Shown here one piece after another: positions 1 to 9,661 of a DNA stretch of 64,000 nucleotides (positions are counted from its first letter, which is position 1; each line of letters begins with the position of its first letter). The position numbers and the translations under genes are program-made. Source of the DNA: Thalassospira profundimaris (GTDB lineage Bacteria > Pseudomonadota > Alphaproteobacteria > Rhodospirillales > Thalassospiraceae); contig NZ_JPWF01000014.1 of NCBI RefSeq assembly GCF_003326675.1, forward strand, positions 62,001 to 126,000, written 5' to 3'. The notes under the pieces were generated by a model. That model worked only from the letters and a program-made list of their open reading frames with translations. It was not told the origin of the DNA and ran no database searches.

Positions 1-668
1 GCGAGTGCGCGGTGCGACGGGCAGGTTTTGATTTTTTCGGAATGTTCGAAATAGTCCGAGAACTTTGCGCCCTCGGCCTGTTTGCCGTCGACGACGGATG
101 CGGTGATCTCGCCTTCGTTCCAAAGATGGTTACGCAGTTTGGCAACCAGATCGGCATCCTCGGCAAAGCGTTCCATCAGGATCTGACGGGCGCCATCAAG
201 GGCGGCTTTGGTATCTTCGACACCCTTTTCGGCATCAACGAATTTGGCGGCTTCGGTTTCCGGGTCAAGGGTCGGATCGCTATACAGGCTGTCAGCGAGT
301 GGTTCCAGACCAGCTTCGCGGGCGATCTGGGCCTTGGTGCGACGCTTTTTCTTATAAGGCAGATAAAGGTCTTCAAGTCGGGTCTTGGTATCTGCTTCGT
401 TGATCTGTGCTTCAAGCTCGGGCGTAAGTTTTTCCTGCTCGCGGATGCTTTCAAGCACCGATGCCCGACGTTCTTCAAGCTCGGTCAGGTAGCGAAGGCG
501 TTCTTCCAGCGTGCGCAATTGGGTGTCATCAAGCCCACCGGTCTTTTCTTTGCGGTAACGGGCGATAAACGGAACGGTAGAGCCCTCATTAAGCATTTCG
601 ATGGTGGCAATGACCTGTTCCGGACGAACCGAAAGTTCTTCGGCGATACGCTGGGGAATTGGACGCAT
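1..668 (-). CDS. tex: Tex, RNA-binding transcription accessory protein (N-terminal part)
   Basis: The gene starts at an ATG on the minus strand at 668 and runs off the left edge, so only the first 222 or so residues are visible. The start follows a good AAGGAG ribosome site. The protein begins [14 protein letters not shown] and continues with the Tex N-terminal helical domain, including the stretches [18 protein letters not shown] near residue 30 and [20 protein letters not shown] near residue 105, which are hallmarks of the Tex/YhgF family. Family members bind RNA through a C-terminal S1 domain that lies outside this window and affect transcription. The long plus-strand frame over the same bases is only its shadow. 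Confidence 0.93.
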   Translation of the reverse strand, partial: MRPIPQRIAEELSVRPEQVIATIEMLNEGSTVPFIARYRKEKTGGLDDTQLRTLEERLRYLTELEERRASVLESIREQEKLTPELEAQINEADTKTRLEDLYLPYKKKRRTKAQIAREAGLEPLADSLYSDPTLDPETEAAKFVDAEKGVEDTKAALDGARQILMERFAEDADLVAKLRNHLWNEGEITASVVDGKQAEGAKFSDYFEHSEKIKTCPSHRAL

Positions 669-914
669 GGTTTCTCCTTATTTTGCTCGTCTGCCTGAAA
701 TAGCGGCTTTGGGCCCCCACGGAAAGAGTCTGTTTTCCCCAAATTTTTGACAAAGCCGGGATCGGGATTCAGTGTTTGATTCCAAAGGCCTGAAATCCCA
801 TGCGTTTTGCGCGGTTCGGCCGTGTCGGGGCAAAGCTTGCGGGCGCTGGCCGATGACGTTATTTCTTTGGCAAATGTGAATTTGCGGGCAACGTGCCCAA
901 GCAGGAGAATTCGG

Positions 915-1187
915 ATGGCCGGAAAATTCCGCGAGACCGTCATTCATAATGTCGAACCCAAAGAAAAAGCCGAACCGCAGTCAGATGCGGTAACGCCAAC
1001 TGAAACCGATGAAATTGCCGGTGCCGATGCGGCGCCGCAATTGTCGCAAGATGCGATCAATGCATTGGCCGAGGCAAAGGCATTTAAAGAAGCCGCTGCC
1101 AAGGCCCGCGAAATCGGCGGACCCAAAGGCCCCGAACCAACCCGTTTTGGCGATTGGGAAAACAAGGGCCGCTGTATCGATTTTTAA
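915..1187 (+). CDS. DUF1674 family protein (SDHAF4-like)
   Basis: This is a 90-residue protein with a low-complexity acidic N-terminus and a conserved C-terminal tail GGPKGPEPTRFGDWENKGRCIDF-like block (last 23 residues), which is the DUF1674 signature. Eukaryotic members (SDHAF4) help assemble succinate dehydrogenase by acting on the flavinated SdhA subunit. That the bacterial protein does the same is an inference. The ATG at 915 is chosen because AGGAG lies 8 bases upstream; the open frame extends further upstream to 807 but those residues do not look like the family. Confidence 0.85.
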   Translation: MAGKFRETVIHNVEPKEKAEPQSDAVTPTETDEIAGADAAPQLSQDAINALAEAKAFKEAAAKAREIGGPKGPEPTRFGDWENKGRCIDF

Positions 1188-1195
1188 GATCGACC

Positions 1196-1507
1196 TTATA
1201 TGTCGGTTATCGGTGTTGGCTGATAATGCGTGCGTAATGTGCGGGTGTCGCGTTTTGTCTGGGTCACAAGTCCGGTTGCCTGCATCAGTGCATTAAGCTC
1301 GCGCAGAACGATGGCGTGCGCTATTCCGAACAGTCGGGCGAATGTTTTACTGTCACAGGCGATATCCTGTCGTGCGGCGACCAGAATGGCACCCTGAACC
1401 GGACTAAGTTCCGGGTTGCCGACCAATGTGCGTTCGACCAGATGCAGAAAATGTTCTGCATCTGGTGCGTCATCTTTGCCCGAATGATTTTGTGCCGGGT
1501 TCCTCAC
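1196..1507 (-). CDS. small protein of unknown function, possible winged helix
   Basis: A 103-residue protein translated directly after the oxidoreductase upstream of it; the two overlap by an ATGA, which implies translational coupling. The middle (ELSPVQGAILVAARQDIACD, then a segment ending LRELNALMQATGLVTQTKRD) reads like a helix-turn-helix plus a wing, as in MarR-type domains, but the similarity is weak and I do not recognise a named family. The coupling to a YdeP-type molybdoenzyme suggests a regulator or accessory protein for that enzyme. Confidence 0.6.
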   Translation of the reverse strand: MRNPAQNHSGKDDAPDAEHFLHLVERTLVGNPELSPVQGAILVAARQDIACDSKTFARLFGIAHAIVLRELNALMQATGLVTQTKRDTRTLRTHYQPTPITDI

Positions 1508-3816
1508 GCGGATTTTTCCGTGCGAAAGGACACCATCACTGATTTGGATGTTGGTGTGTCGCTTTGATCACCGGCACTGCCAAGCGGCACCAGAACGTTC
1601 AGTTCCGGGTAATAGCCCGCCACACTGCCGCGCGGAATGTCATAGGACACAAACCGGAAATCATCGGCAATCCGTTCGATCCCGTCATCATATTCACACA
1701 TCACATCAACACGGTCGCCTGATTTGGCATCAAGCATCGCCAGATCATCGGGATGAATGAAGATAACCTTGCGTTCGCCGTAAACCCCGCGATAACGGTC
1801 ATCAAGGCCGTAAACGGTGGTGTTGTATTGATCGTGTGACCGGAATGTCTGCAAGGCAAATTGCGATTTGCCACCATCGGTTTTCTGGTTCTGACGGGCC
1901 TGTTGATGAACTGTCAGACGGGGCAGCGCGGTATTGGCAAATGTTGCCTTGCCGCTTGGCGTGTTCCATTCCCGGTGGGCGGCATCATTGCGCAGGTGGA
2001 AACCCCGCGGTTTGCGAAGGCGCGTGTTGTAATCGGCAAAGCCCGGAATGGTTGCTTCGATATGGCTGCGGATGCGTTCGTAATCATCGGCAAGGCTGGC
2101 CCAGGATACGATATTGCTTCCAACTGTTGCCTCGGCAATGCCGGCGATAATCGCCACCTCGGACAGAAGATGCGGCGATGCCGGGCGGTTAATACCCGCC
2201 GATCCGTGAACCATGCTCATTGAATCTTCGACACTGACCACCTGTGACTGACCCTGGGAATTAAGGTCAATCTCGGTCCGGCCCAGACAGGGCAGGATAA
2301 AGGAAGTCTCACCGGGCATCAGATGCGAATGGTTGGGCTTGGTTGCGATATTGACCGTAAGACGAAGGCTTTTCATCGCCTTCTCGACAAGGGCGCTGTC
2401 GGGGGTTGCACGGGCAAAATTCCCGCCCAACCCGATAAAGGCCTTGGCACTGCCATCCAGCATCGCACCGATGGCGGCCAGAACATTATGACCGTGCCTG
2501 CGGGGAACCGTGAAACCGAATTCCTTTTCCAAGGCATCAAGGAAGGCATCGGACGGTTTTTCATTGATACCGACCGTACGGTCACCCTGCACATTTGAAT
2601 GTCCGCGCACCGGGCACAAACCGGCACCCGGTTTGCCAATATTGCCGCGCAGGAACATGAAATTGGCTATTTCACGAATGGTCGGCACCGAATGAAGATG
2701 CTGGGTAATGCCCATCGCCCAGGTGCAAATGACGCGTTCAGCAGACAAATATACTGCTGCCGCCTGTTCGATTTCGGGGCGGCTCAGACCTGACTGGTCT
2801 TCGATTTCAGACCAGCTTGTGGCATCAACCGCGGTCCGGTAGTCATTCAGACCATCGCAATGTTCATTTAGAAATGCGTGATCAAGAACGGATGGTTCGC
2901 CCTTGGCGATGGCTGCGTCATCTGCGGCAAATATTGCTTTGCTCATACCCCGGACGGCGGCCATATCTCCGCCCAGACAGGGCTGGAAATAATGGCTGGC
3001 GATTTCGGTTGAACCGCCATGCAGCATTTCAAGTTTGTCCTGCGGGTCGGAAAAGCGTTCAAGCCCGCGTTCTTTGATCGGGTTAAAGACCACGATCTTG
3101 GCGCCACGCATTGCCGCCCGGCGCAAATCGCCCAGCATGCGCGGATGATTGGTGCCCGGATTTTGTCCAAGGACGAAAATGGCATCGGCCTTTTCAAAAT
3201 CCTCTAGAAGGACCGTACCTTTTCCCACACCGATGGCCTGCCGCAAGCCGACGCCGCTTGCTTCGTGGCACATGTTTGAACAATCAGGGAAATTGTTGGT
3301 ACCAAAGATGCGAACAAAAAGCTGATAAAGATACGCTGCTTCGTTGCTGGCGCGACCGGATGTGTAAAACTCGGCCTGATCGGGGGTGTCCAATCCTTTG
3401 AGGATGTCCCCAATCTCGGCAAAGGCGTCTTCCCATGCGACCGGCTGATAGGTGTCACTTTGGCGGTCATAGCGCATCGGATGGGTGATGCGACCGTTCA
3501 GTTCCAGCTCGTAATCACTCAGCTTGCTTAGTTCGGTTACGGTATGCTTGGCAAAGAATGCCGGTGTCGCCCGTTTCTCGGTTGCTTCCCAGGAGACGGC
3601 TTTGACGCCGTTTTCGCAGAACTCAAAGGATGATCCGTGTTCGGGATCACCCCAAGCACAACCAGGGCAATCAAAACCGTCAGGCTGATTGGCCTTAAGC
3701 ATCGTGCGCGCACCGGTCAGGGGGCTGCCGCTTTGCAACAATTGCTTGCCGCAACTTTTCAGCGCACCCCAGCCACCCGCGGCCGATGATTTTTTTCCGA
3801 TAAATATCTCGTTCAT
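1504..3816 (-). CDS. FdhF/YdeP-family molybdopterin oxidoreductase
   Basis: A 770-residue enzyme of the YdeP branch of the formate dehydrogenase H superfamily, cytoplasmic and without a Tat signal. Near the N-terminus Cys50, Cys53 and Cys67 form a CxxC plus Cys set that could hold an iron-sulfur cluster. The bis-molybdopterin domain follows, with segments such as AEFYTSGRASNEAAYLYQ (about residue 150), IFVLGQNPGTNHPRMLGDL (about 215) and a C-terminal molybdopterin-dinucleotide domain beginning around LQTFRSHDQYNTTVYG. The E. coli YdeP protein is linked to acid resistance, but the substrate of the family is not settled. It shares an ATGA overlap with the small downstream gene and probably forms a two-gene operon. 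Confidence 0.88.
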   Translation of the reverse strand: MNEIFIGKKSSAAGGWGALKSCGKQLLQSGSPLTGARTMLKANQPDGFDCPGCAWGDPEHGSSFEFCENGVKAVSWEATEKRATPAFFAKHTVTELSKLSDYELELNGRITHPMRYDRQSDTYQPVAWEDAFAEIGDILKGLDTPDQAEFYTSGRASNEAAYLYQLFVRIFGTNNFPDCSNMCHEASGVGLRQAIGVGKGTVLLEDFEKADAIFVLGQNPGTNHPRMLGDLRRAAMRGAKIVVFNPIKERGLERFSDPQDKLEMLHGGSTEIASHYFQPCLGGDMAAVRGMSKAIFAADDAAIAKGEPSVLDHAFLNEHCDGLNDYRTAVDATSWSEIEDQSGLSRPEIEQAAAVYLSAERVICTWAMGITQHLHSVPTIREIANFMFLRGNIGKPGAGLCPVRGHSNVQGDRTVGINEKPSDAFLDALEKEFGFTVPRRHGHNVLAAIGAMLDGSAKAFIGLGGNFARATPDSALVEKAMKSLRLTVNIATKPNHSHLMPGETSFILPCLGRTEIDLNSQGQSQVVSVEDSMSMVHGSAGINRPASPHLLSEVAIIAGIAEATVGSNIVSWASLADDYERIRSHIEATIPGFADYNTRLRKPRGFHLRNDAAHREWNTPSGKATFANTALPRLTVHQQARQNQKTDGGKSQFALQTFRSHDQYNTTVYGLDDRYRGVYGERKVIFIHPDDLAMLDAKSGDRVDVMCEYDDGIERIADDFRFVSYDIPRGSVAGYYPELNVLVPLGSAGDQSDTPTSKSVMVSFRTEKSA

Positions 3817-3993
3817 GCGGGCATCTATTTGCCAGATCGGAAATTAGGTCAAGTATGCAGACCTAATGGGGTGATAGAAAAAATTTATCAAACAGTTCCG
3901 GCAATGATTTGAATGTATTCAAAACGCAATCGGGGTCGGAACCCTGTGATTGTTCCGACTCCGAAATGTTTTTAATAATGTCTTGAAGGCAGA

Positions 3994-4659
3994 TTATGCG
4001 CCGCGGATTGCCTTGATATTGTTGGCATATTCCGACGGGCCGCCTTTGAAGGTTGCCGATCCTGCGACCAGAACGTTCGCACCTGCCGCGATGACCTGCG
4101 GGGCGATTTCCGGGTTTACGCCACCATCGACTTCAAGGTCGATATCGCGGCCGGTTGCATCGATCATTTTGCGGATACGTTTGATTTTCTCAAGCTGGCT
4201 CGGAATGAATTTCTGGCCGCCAAAGCCCGGGTTCACGGTCATGACCAGAACCAGATCAACCAGATCCATGACATATTCAATGACGCTTTCCGGGGTCGAC
4301 GGGTTAAGTGACACACCGGCTTTTTTGCCCAGCGACTTGATCAGCTGAAGCGAACGGTGCAGGTGCGGGCCTGCTTCGGCATGAATGGTGATGATGTCGG
4401 AACCGGCATTGGCAAATGCCTCGATATACGGATCGACCGGTGCGATCATCAGATGCACGTCAAACACCTTGTCGGAATGCGGGCGCAGTGCCTTGACCAC
4501 ATCCGGGCCAATGGTGATGTTGGGCACGTAATGGCCATCCATCACATCAATGTGGATATAGTCGGCGCCTGCTGCGTCAACAGCGCGGACATCAACGCCC
4601 AACTGGGCGAAATCGGCCGAAAGGATCGAAGGTGCAATTTTAATGTTCGACGTGGTCAT
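3994..4659 (-). CDS. rpe: ribulose-phosphate 3-epimerase
   Basis: A 221-residue TIM-barrel enzyme that interconverts ribulose 5-phosphate and xylulose 5-phosphate in the pentose phosphate and Calvin pathways. The first strand ([15 protein letters not shown]) and the metal and acid-base residues are present: His36 and Asp38 in [12 protein letters not shown], His69 in VFDVHLMI and Asp178 in EVDGGVNPE. The phosphate-binding loop near GSATFKG is intact. The length is normal. It is downstream of and co-directional with the rsmB-like gene, with a gap of about 130 bases. Confidence 0.97.
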   Translation of the reverse strand: MTTSNIKIAPSILSADFAQLGVDVRAVDAAGADYIHIDVMDGHYVPNITIGPDVVKALRPHSDKVFDVHLMIAPVDPYIEAFANAGSDIITIHAEAGPHLHRSLQLIKSLGKKAGVSLNPSTPESVIEYVMDLVDLVLVMTVNPGFGGQKFIPSQLEKIKRIRKMIDATGRDIDLEVDGGVNPEIAPQVIAAGANVLVAGSATFKGGPSEYANNIKAIRGA

Positions 4660-4791
4660 GCGTCACGGGTCCTGAAGCAATGCGGGATATGGGAAATTCG
4701 GGCATCTCATACCCCAAAACAGGCGGCCTGTCACCCGAATGGGGCTCATGGCTGCCTTGTCTGTGGGTTGAAATGGGATTTTGACGCGAAA

Positions 4792-6138
4792 TCAGGACTT
4801 TTTGACGAGTCGGGCACAGAAAAAGCCATCCATACCGCCAAAATCCTGCATGTGGATCGGCAGAACGCGCAATTCACCGGCTTCGTTGATCGCCTCGTCC
4901 CAGCCGCCAAGTTCGGTTGCAGTGATCGGTTTGCGTTCGTAATTCGGATGATCGGCAAGGAATGATTTGATCTGATGCTCGCCTTCTTCGGGCTGCAAAG
5001 AACAGGTGCAATAGATCAACTCGCCACCAACATTCAAAAGCTTGTCAGCCTGATTAAGCAGCTTGGTCTGGATCGGCAGCAATGACTTCATCAGTTTATC
5101 ATTCTGACGCAGCAGAATGTCGGGATGACGACGAATGGTGCCGGTTGCCGAACAGGGTGCATCCAGAAGAACCGCATCTGCACGCGGAGTATCTGGCGCA
5201 AGATCGGTGGCATCACCGGTCACAACCGCCGCACCAAGCGAGACACGTTCAAGGTTTTCAAACACGCGTTTCAGGCGGCCTTCGGATTTATCAACCGCGA
5301 TTGCACTGGCACCAAGTGATGCCAGTTGCATGGTTTTGCCGCCGGGGGCTGCGCAAAGATCATAGATCGTCTTGCCCTGATAGGCTGAAAACAGGGTTGC
5401 CGGAATGGCAGCGGCGGCATCCTGAACCCACCAGTCACCATCGCGATAGCCCGGAAGGTCACGAATCCGGCGACCGCTTTCAAGGCGCACCGATCCGGTC
5501 GGCAGAACAAGGCCATCCATCTTTTCGGCCCAGTCGGCTGATGTGGTCCGGTCCTTGATCGAAAGGTCGAGCATCGCATGACCAAGGCTTGCCTCGGCAA
5601 TGGCCTGGCTGATTTCCGCGCCATAGGCTTTTTTCCAGGACCCGCGCAGCCATGCTGGAATATTAAGCTGCCAGTCCTCGACGCCTTCGGGCCATTCAAA
5701 GCCGTCACGTTGCAATCCGCGCAGAACGGCGTTGATCAGCTTGGTATATTTGTGCAAACCGGCATCGCGGGCCAGATTGACCGTACTATCGACTGCACCG
5801 TAATCAGACGTATCCATAAAGAACAACTGTGCGACGCCAAGACGCAGGATATTGGTCAGGCGTGCGGCAACACGGTCTTGCGGTGGTTGATAGCGCGGTG
5901 CCAGAACCGCATCGATTTCGCCAAGATGGCGTAATGTGGTGCCCAGCAACTGACGCAGGAAATTGCGATCAAGCGATGGCAGGCCATAGCCGTGCTTTGA
6001 CAGAAGTTCGTCCAGAGTCACTTCGCCGCCACGCAGTTCTTGCAAGGTTTTCAGTGCAAGCATCCGCGGATCGGGTGCCCCGACCGGTTGTTTGCGCGGT
6101 GCGTTGCGATGTGCTGGACGGGAACGGCGTTCTGTCAA
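4792..6138 (-). CDS. RsmB/NOP family 16S rRNA cytosine-C5 methyltransferase
   Basis: A 448-residue protein with an N-terminal NusB-like RNA-binding domain (about residues 25 to 150) and a C-terminal SAM-dependent methyltransferase domain. The SAM loop DLCAAPGGKT is at residues 260 to 269. The two family cysteines are present: Cys329 in DAPCSATGT and catalytic Cys379 in IYCTCSLQPEEGEHQ. In E. coli RsmB methylates C967 of 16S rRNA; family membership is secure, the exact base is inferred. The basic N-terminus before residue 22 is typical of alphaproteobacterial members. Confidence 0.93.
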   Translation of the reverse strand: MTERRSRPAHRNAPRKQPVGAPDPRMLALKTLQELRGGEVTLDELLSKHGYGLPSLDRNFLRQLLGTTLRHLGEIDAVLAPRYQPPQDRVAARLTNILRLGVAQLFFMDTSDYGAVDSTVNLARDAGLHKYTKLINAVLRGLQRDGFEWPEGVEDWQLNIPAWLRGSWKKAYGAEISQAIAEASLGHAMLDLSIKDRTTSADWAEKMDGLVLPTGSVRLESGRRIRDLPGYRDGDWWVQDAAAAIPATLFSAYQGKTIYDLCAAPGGKTMQLASLGASAIAVDKSEGRLKRVFENLERVSLGAAVVTGDATDLAPDTPRADAVLLDAPCSATGTIRRHPDILLRQNDKLMKSLLPIQTKLLNQADKLLNVGGELIYCTCSLQPEEGEHQIKSFLADHPNYERKPITATELGGWDEAINEAGELRVLPIHMQDFGGMDGFFCARLVKKS

Positions 6139-6358
6139 AGGGATATCTCCGGTTTCGTGTTATGAAGGTTAGTTAAGCGTCGCGTGGCAAAGTGTAAAGC
6201 ACCAAGCACCCGAATAGGTGGCATGGCTGCCTTGTGTTATCAGGAAAATGAGGGGCCGGATCACCCTGATCTAGGTTTGAAAAGCCTTGCGATGGATGTG
6301 CGGTCCGGCTAATCCAGACGGATCATCTTATGCCGATAGTGACAGGAATGCCCAAACC

Positions 6359-7372
6359 ATGACGTTCGCCGGACTTGCGACCTTTTCGAGCATCTTTCTG
6401 ATTGCTTCGATGTTGCTGACTTGGGTGGTTTTGAACTATCTGCGGCGCAAGGCAATTCTTGATATGCCCAATCACCGGTCCAGCCATGCGGTGCCGACAC
6501 CGCGTGGTGGTGGACTTGCTGTGACACCGCTTTTGATTGTGCTGGTGGCAGTTGTGTTCATCCATACCGGGGTTACAGCGGTCAGTCATTGGTTGATGCT
6601 GGCTGCGGCCGCCGGGCTTGGTTTGCTCAGTTGGCTGGATGATCGTCATGATTTGTCGGCTGCTGTGCGTTTTGCCCTGCAATTCGTTGCCGTGATTATT
6701 GGTGTTCTTGCATTGGACAAGCCTGTTTTGGGCGGGCTTGTTCCGGTCTGGATTGATCATGTTCTGGTGGTGTTTGCCTGGGTCTGGTTCATCAATCTGT
6801 TCAACTTCATGGACGGGATCGATGGCATCTCCGGGGTTGAGGCCGGATCAATCGGGCTTGGCGTTTTCATCATGGCGTTGCTGGTGCCGTTGCCGCAATT
6901 CATCGGGCTTGGCTATATCGGGCTTGGTATTCTGGCCATCATGATCGGCTTTTTGATCTGGAACTGGCACCCGGCCAAACTGTTTCTGGGCGATGTCGGA
7001 TCGGTGCCGCTTGGTTTTGTTCTGGGTTGGATGTTGCTGGAACTGGCATCTGAAGGCGCATGGGCTATCGCACTTATTTTGCCGTCCTATTATCTGTTTG
7101 ATGCGACCTTTACCCTGATCAAGCGGGCCCTTCGTCGCGAAAAAGTCTGGCAAGCCCATCGCGAACATTTCTATCAATTGGCAACCCAGCGCGGCTTTTC
7201 CCATGCCCGGGTTTCAACCATGATTGCGATCAGCAATCTGATCCTGATCGGGGTGTGTTTTGCGCAAAGTGAAACGCCTGACTGGATGCGGGTCTTTGCA
7301 GCCCTGATCGTGGTTTTATCCCTTGTGGGCATGATGGTTCGGATGCCGGTCAAAGCAAAGCCGGACGCCTGA
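6359..7372 (+). CDS. MraY/WecA-family undecaprenyl-phosphate sugar-1-phosphate transferase
   Basis: A polytopic inner-membrane enzyme of 337 residues that transfers a sugar-1-phosphate from a UDP-sugar to the lipid carrier, the first step in building a surface polysaccharide. The family motifs are seen in order: HAVPTPRGGGLA (residues 43 to 54), the catalytic DDRHDL (94 to 99), FNFMDGIDGISG (148 to 159), LFLGDVGSVPLGF near residue 205 and HREHFYQ near residue 260. An in-frame start exists at 6287, but the ATG at 6359 gives the usual N-terminal membrane segment and has AGGAA upstream. The next gene is a nucleotide-sugar dehydratase, which supports a role in O-antigen or exopolysaccharide initiation. 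Confidence 0.9.
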   Translation: MTFAGLATFSSIFLIASMLLTWVVLNYLRRKAILDMPNHRSSHAVPTPRGGGLAVTPLLIVLVAVVFIHTGVTAVSHWLMLAAAAGLGLLSWLDDRHDLSAAVRFALQFVAVIIGVLALDKPVLGGLVPVWIDHVLVVFAWVWFINLFNFMDGIDGISGVEAGSIGLGVFIMALLVPLPQFIGLGYIGLGILAIMIGFLIWNWHPAKLFLGDVGSVPLGFVLGWMLLELASEGAWAIALILPSYYLFDATFTLIKRALRREKVWQAHREHFYQLATQRGFSHARVSTMIAISNLILIGVCFAQSETPDWMRVFAALIVVLSLVGMMVRMPVKAKPDA

Positions 7373-7498
7373 TCCGGCGTATTGGCGACGCGCATTGCTT
7401 GACTTGTTTCCGGGCGGGCGCGAAAAGAAACACCTGTCCGTCTCTCGGGCAGACGGGTATATCCTTGTAAAAACAGAAAACTGCCTTTTAGGGACCGC

Positions 7499-9460
7499 AT
7501 GTCGCGTTTTATTCAGCGAAGCCATATCACCTTTGTCCATGACATCTTCATGGCGGCGGTTTCTTTCCCGCTTGCGCTTTATATGCGTGTCGGGGAAGGC
7601 ATTCAGTTTTATGACCTCAACAGCATCATGCTGTCTTCGCTGGCCTTCATGCTGATTGCTGCGGCAAGCTTCTGGTATTTCGGGCTTTATCGGGGGATTT
7701 GGCGGTATGCGTCGCTTAATGATCTGTCGACAATTGCCAAGGCGGTCACGGCGGCGGTGGCCATTCTGTTTCTCGTGCTGTTCCTGACCACCCGACTTGA
7801 CTGGCTGCCGCGTTCGGCACCGCTGATCCAGTGGTTCTTGTTGATGGCGCTGTTGGGGGGGCCACGTCTGATCTATCGCGTGGCCAAGGACAAATCGACG
7901 GCGCGTGCTTTCGCTCGTCAGGGGACGACCCGCCTTCCGGTCTTGCTGATCGGCGCAGGTGACGAGGCCGAGACCTTTATTCGCGAAACCCAGCGTTCAG
8001 CCGATACTGTTTTCAAGGTGATCGGCATTGTTTCCCTTACGGAAGGGCGCGTCGGGCGGAATATTCATGGGGTCGAGGTTTTGGCAACCGTCGACAAGCT
8101 TGAAGACATCGTCAAGAAACTCGAGGCGGGCAAGAATGGTTTGCCGCGCCGTCTGGTTTTAAGTGGTGATGCGCTTCGTCATGAAGACAATGTCAAATGG
8201 GTCGAGATTGCTGATCGTTATGGCATGACACTGGCCCGGTTGCCGAAGCTGGGTGACTTGCGCGAAGGCCTTGCCGATCCGCTGCAAATCCGCCCGGTGG
8301 CCATTGAAGACCTTCTTGGTCGTCCGCAAGCCCGCCTTGATCGTGATCGCGTACGTGAAATGATCGGTGGGAAACGGGTTTTGGTGACCGGGGCCGGTGG
8401 CTCCATCGGATCGGAATTGGTACGCCAGATTGCCTCTTATGGCCCAAGTTCGCTGACCCTTGTCGATGCCGGTGAATATAACCTTTATGCCATCGATATG
8501 GAGATGGCGGAAAAGCATCCGGATCTGGCACGGCAAAGTATTCTTGGTGATGTGCGGGATCGTAAACGGATCGGGCAGGTGTTTGATCATGCGATGCCCG
8601 AACTTGTGTTCCACGCTGCTGCCTACAAGCATGTGCCCTTGGTGGAACACAATCCCAATGAAGGCATTCTGACCAATACACTGGGCACGCGAAACGTTGC
8701 TGAGGCCTGCCGTGCGGCAGGTGTTTCGACGATGGTTTTGATTTCGACCGACAAGGCGGTGAACCCGGCCAATGTGATGGGGGCGTCGAAACGTCTGGCC
8801 GAATGTTATTGTCAGGCGCTTGAAACCCTGCCTGCTGATCAGCGCGGCAAGACCCGCTTCGTCACGGTGCGGTTTGGCAATGTTCTGGGGTCTACCGGAT
8901 CGGTGGTGCCACTGTTCCGGCGTCAGCTTGAAGCCGGCGGGCCGCTGACCGTTACCCACGAAGGCATTACCCGTTATTTCATGACCATTGCCGAGGCAGT
9001 TGAACTGGTTCTGCAATCGGCTGAACTTGGTCGTCATGGTGTGACCGATGGGGGTAAGATCTTTGTTCTCGACATGGGGCGTCCGGTCAAGATCGTCGAT
9101 CTTGCCCGTCAGATGATCCTGCTTTCGGGTCTGCGACCGGGCAAGGATGTCGAGATCAAGGTGACAGGCCTGCGTCCGGGTGAAAAGCTGTATGAAGAAT
9201 TGTTCCATGACAGCGAGCCGCCCGTGCCGACCGAAACCGATGGCGTGATGCTGGCAAGTCCGCGTGTGGTCGATTATGCCGAAATCCGGCAGGTATTTGA
9301 TGCGCTTGAAGACAGTGCCACCAATCGCAATACCCACAAAACGCTGGAGCTGATCAGTCAGCTTGTGCCGGAATTCCAGCCGCCGGAAATTGGTGTGAAA
9401 TCAATCTTTTCCGATGCACCGGCAGAAGCGGGTAGTAAACAGGTCGGTGGTTCGGCCTAG
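7499..9460 (+). CDS. membrane-bound nucleotide-sugar 4,6-dehydratase (WbpM/PglF/CapD type)
   Basis: A 653-residue protein with four predicted N-terminal membrane segments, a CoA-binding-like Rossmann domain (about residues 140 to 270) and a C-terminal short-chain dehydrogenase/reductase domain. The NAD-binding GAGGSIGSELV begins near residue 298 and the active-site block STDKAVNPANVMGASKR near residue 416, where this subfamily uses an altered triad. Characterised relatives convert UDP-GlcNAc to the 4-keto-6-deoxy sugar used for bacillosamine or QuiNAc/FucNAc synthesis. It lies 126 bases after the WecA-like transferase on the same strand, so the two probably make and attach the initiating deoxy-amino sugar. 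Confidence 0.93.
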   Translation: MSRFIQRSHITFVHDIFMAAVSFPLALYMRVGEGIQFYDLNSIMLSSLAFMLIAAASFWYFGLYRGIWRYASLNDLSTIAKAVTAAVAILFLVLFLTTRLDWLPRSAPLIQWFLLMALLGGPRLIYRVAKDKSTARAFARQGTTRLPVLLIGAGDEAETFIRETQRSADTVFKVIGIVSLTEGRVGRNIHGVEVLATVDKLEDIVKKLEAGKNGLPRRLVLSGDALRHEDNVKWVEIADRYGMTLARLPKLGDLREGLADPLQIRPVAIEDLLGRPQARLDRDRVREMIGGKRVLVTGAGGSIGSELVRQIASYGPSSLTLVDAGEYNLYAIDMEMAEKHPDLARQSILGDVRDRKRIGQVFDHAMPELVFHAAAYKHVPLVEHNPNEGILTNTLGTRNVAEACRAAGVSTMVLISTDKAVNPANVMGASKRLAECYCQALETLPADQRGKTRFVTVRFGNVLGSTGSVVPLFRRQLEAGGPLTVTHEGITRYFMTIAEAVELVLQSAELGRHGVTDGGKIFVLDMGRPVKIVDLARQMILLSGLRPGKDVEIKVTGLRPGEKLYEELFHDSEPPVPTETDGVMLASPRVVDYAEIRQVFDALEDSATNRNTHKTLELISQLVPEFQPPEIGVKSIFSDAPAEAGSKQVGGSA

Positions 9461-9661
9461 GCTTTATAGCGACTGTTTCCCTTTTTCCTATCGGTTGTAA
9501 TATTCTGCGATGTTCATTCCATCAGTGAATGAACTCGTGCTGAATTGTCGTTTGTCATTGCCAAAAACGGGACATATCTTGCGCAAAGAATGATAAATCG
9601 GAATGACCTTTTCATCGGGTCATCTGAATTTCTTGCACGATCCGTCTTTTGGAGGTCCCAC

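Noticed and set aside
12-698. Long plus-strand open frame over the left end
   Set aside because: It lies opposite the partial tex gene, whose minus-strand product is a clear family match with a ribosome site; the plus-strand product has no recognisable features.
8159-9337. 392-residue minus-strand frame opposite the nucleotide-sugar dehydratase
   Set aside because: The plus-strand product has intact SDR motifs; the antisense product shows none.
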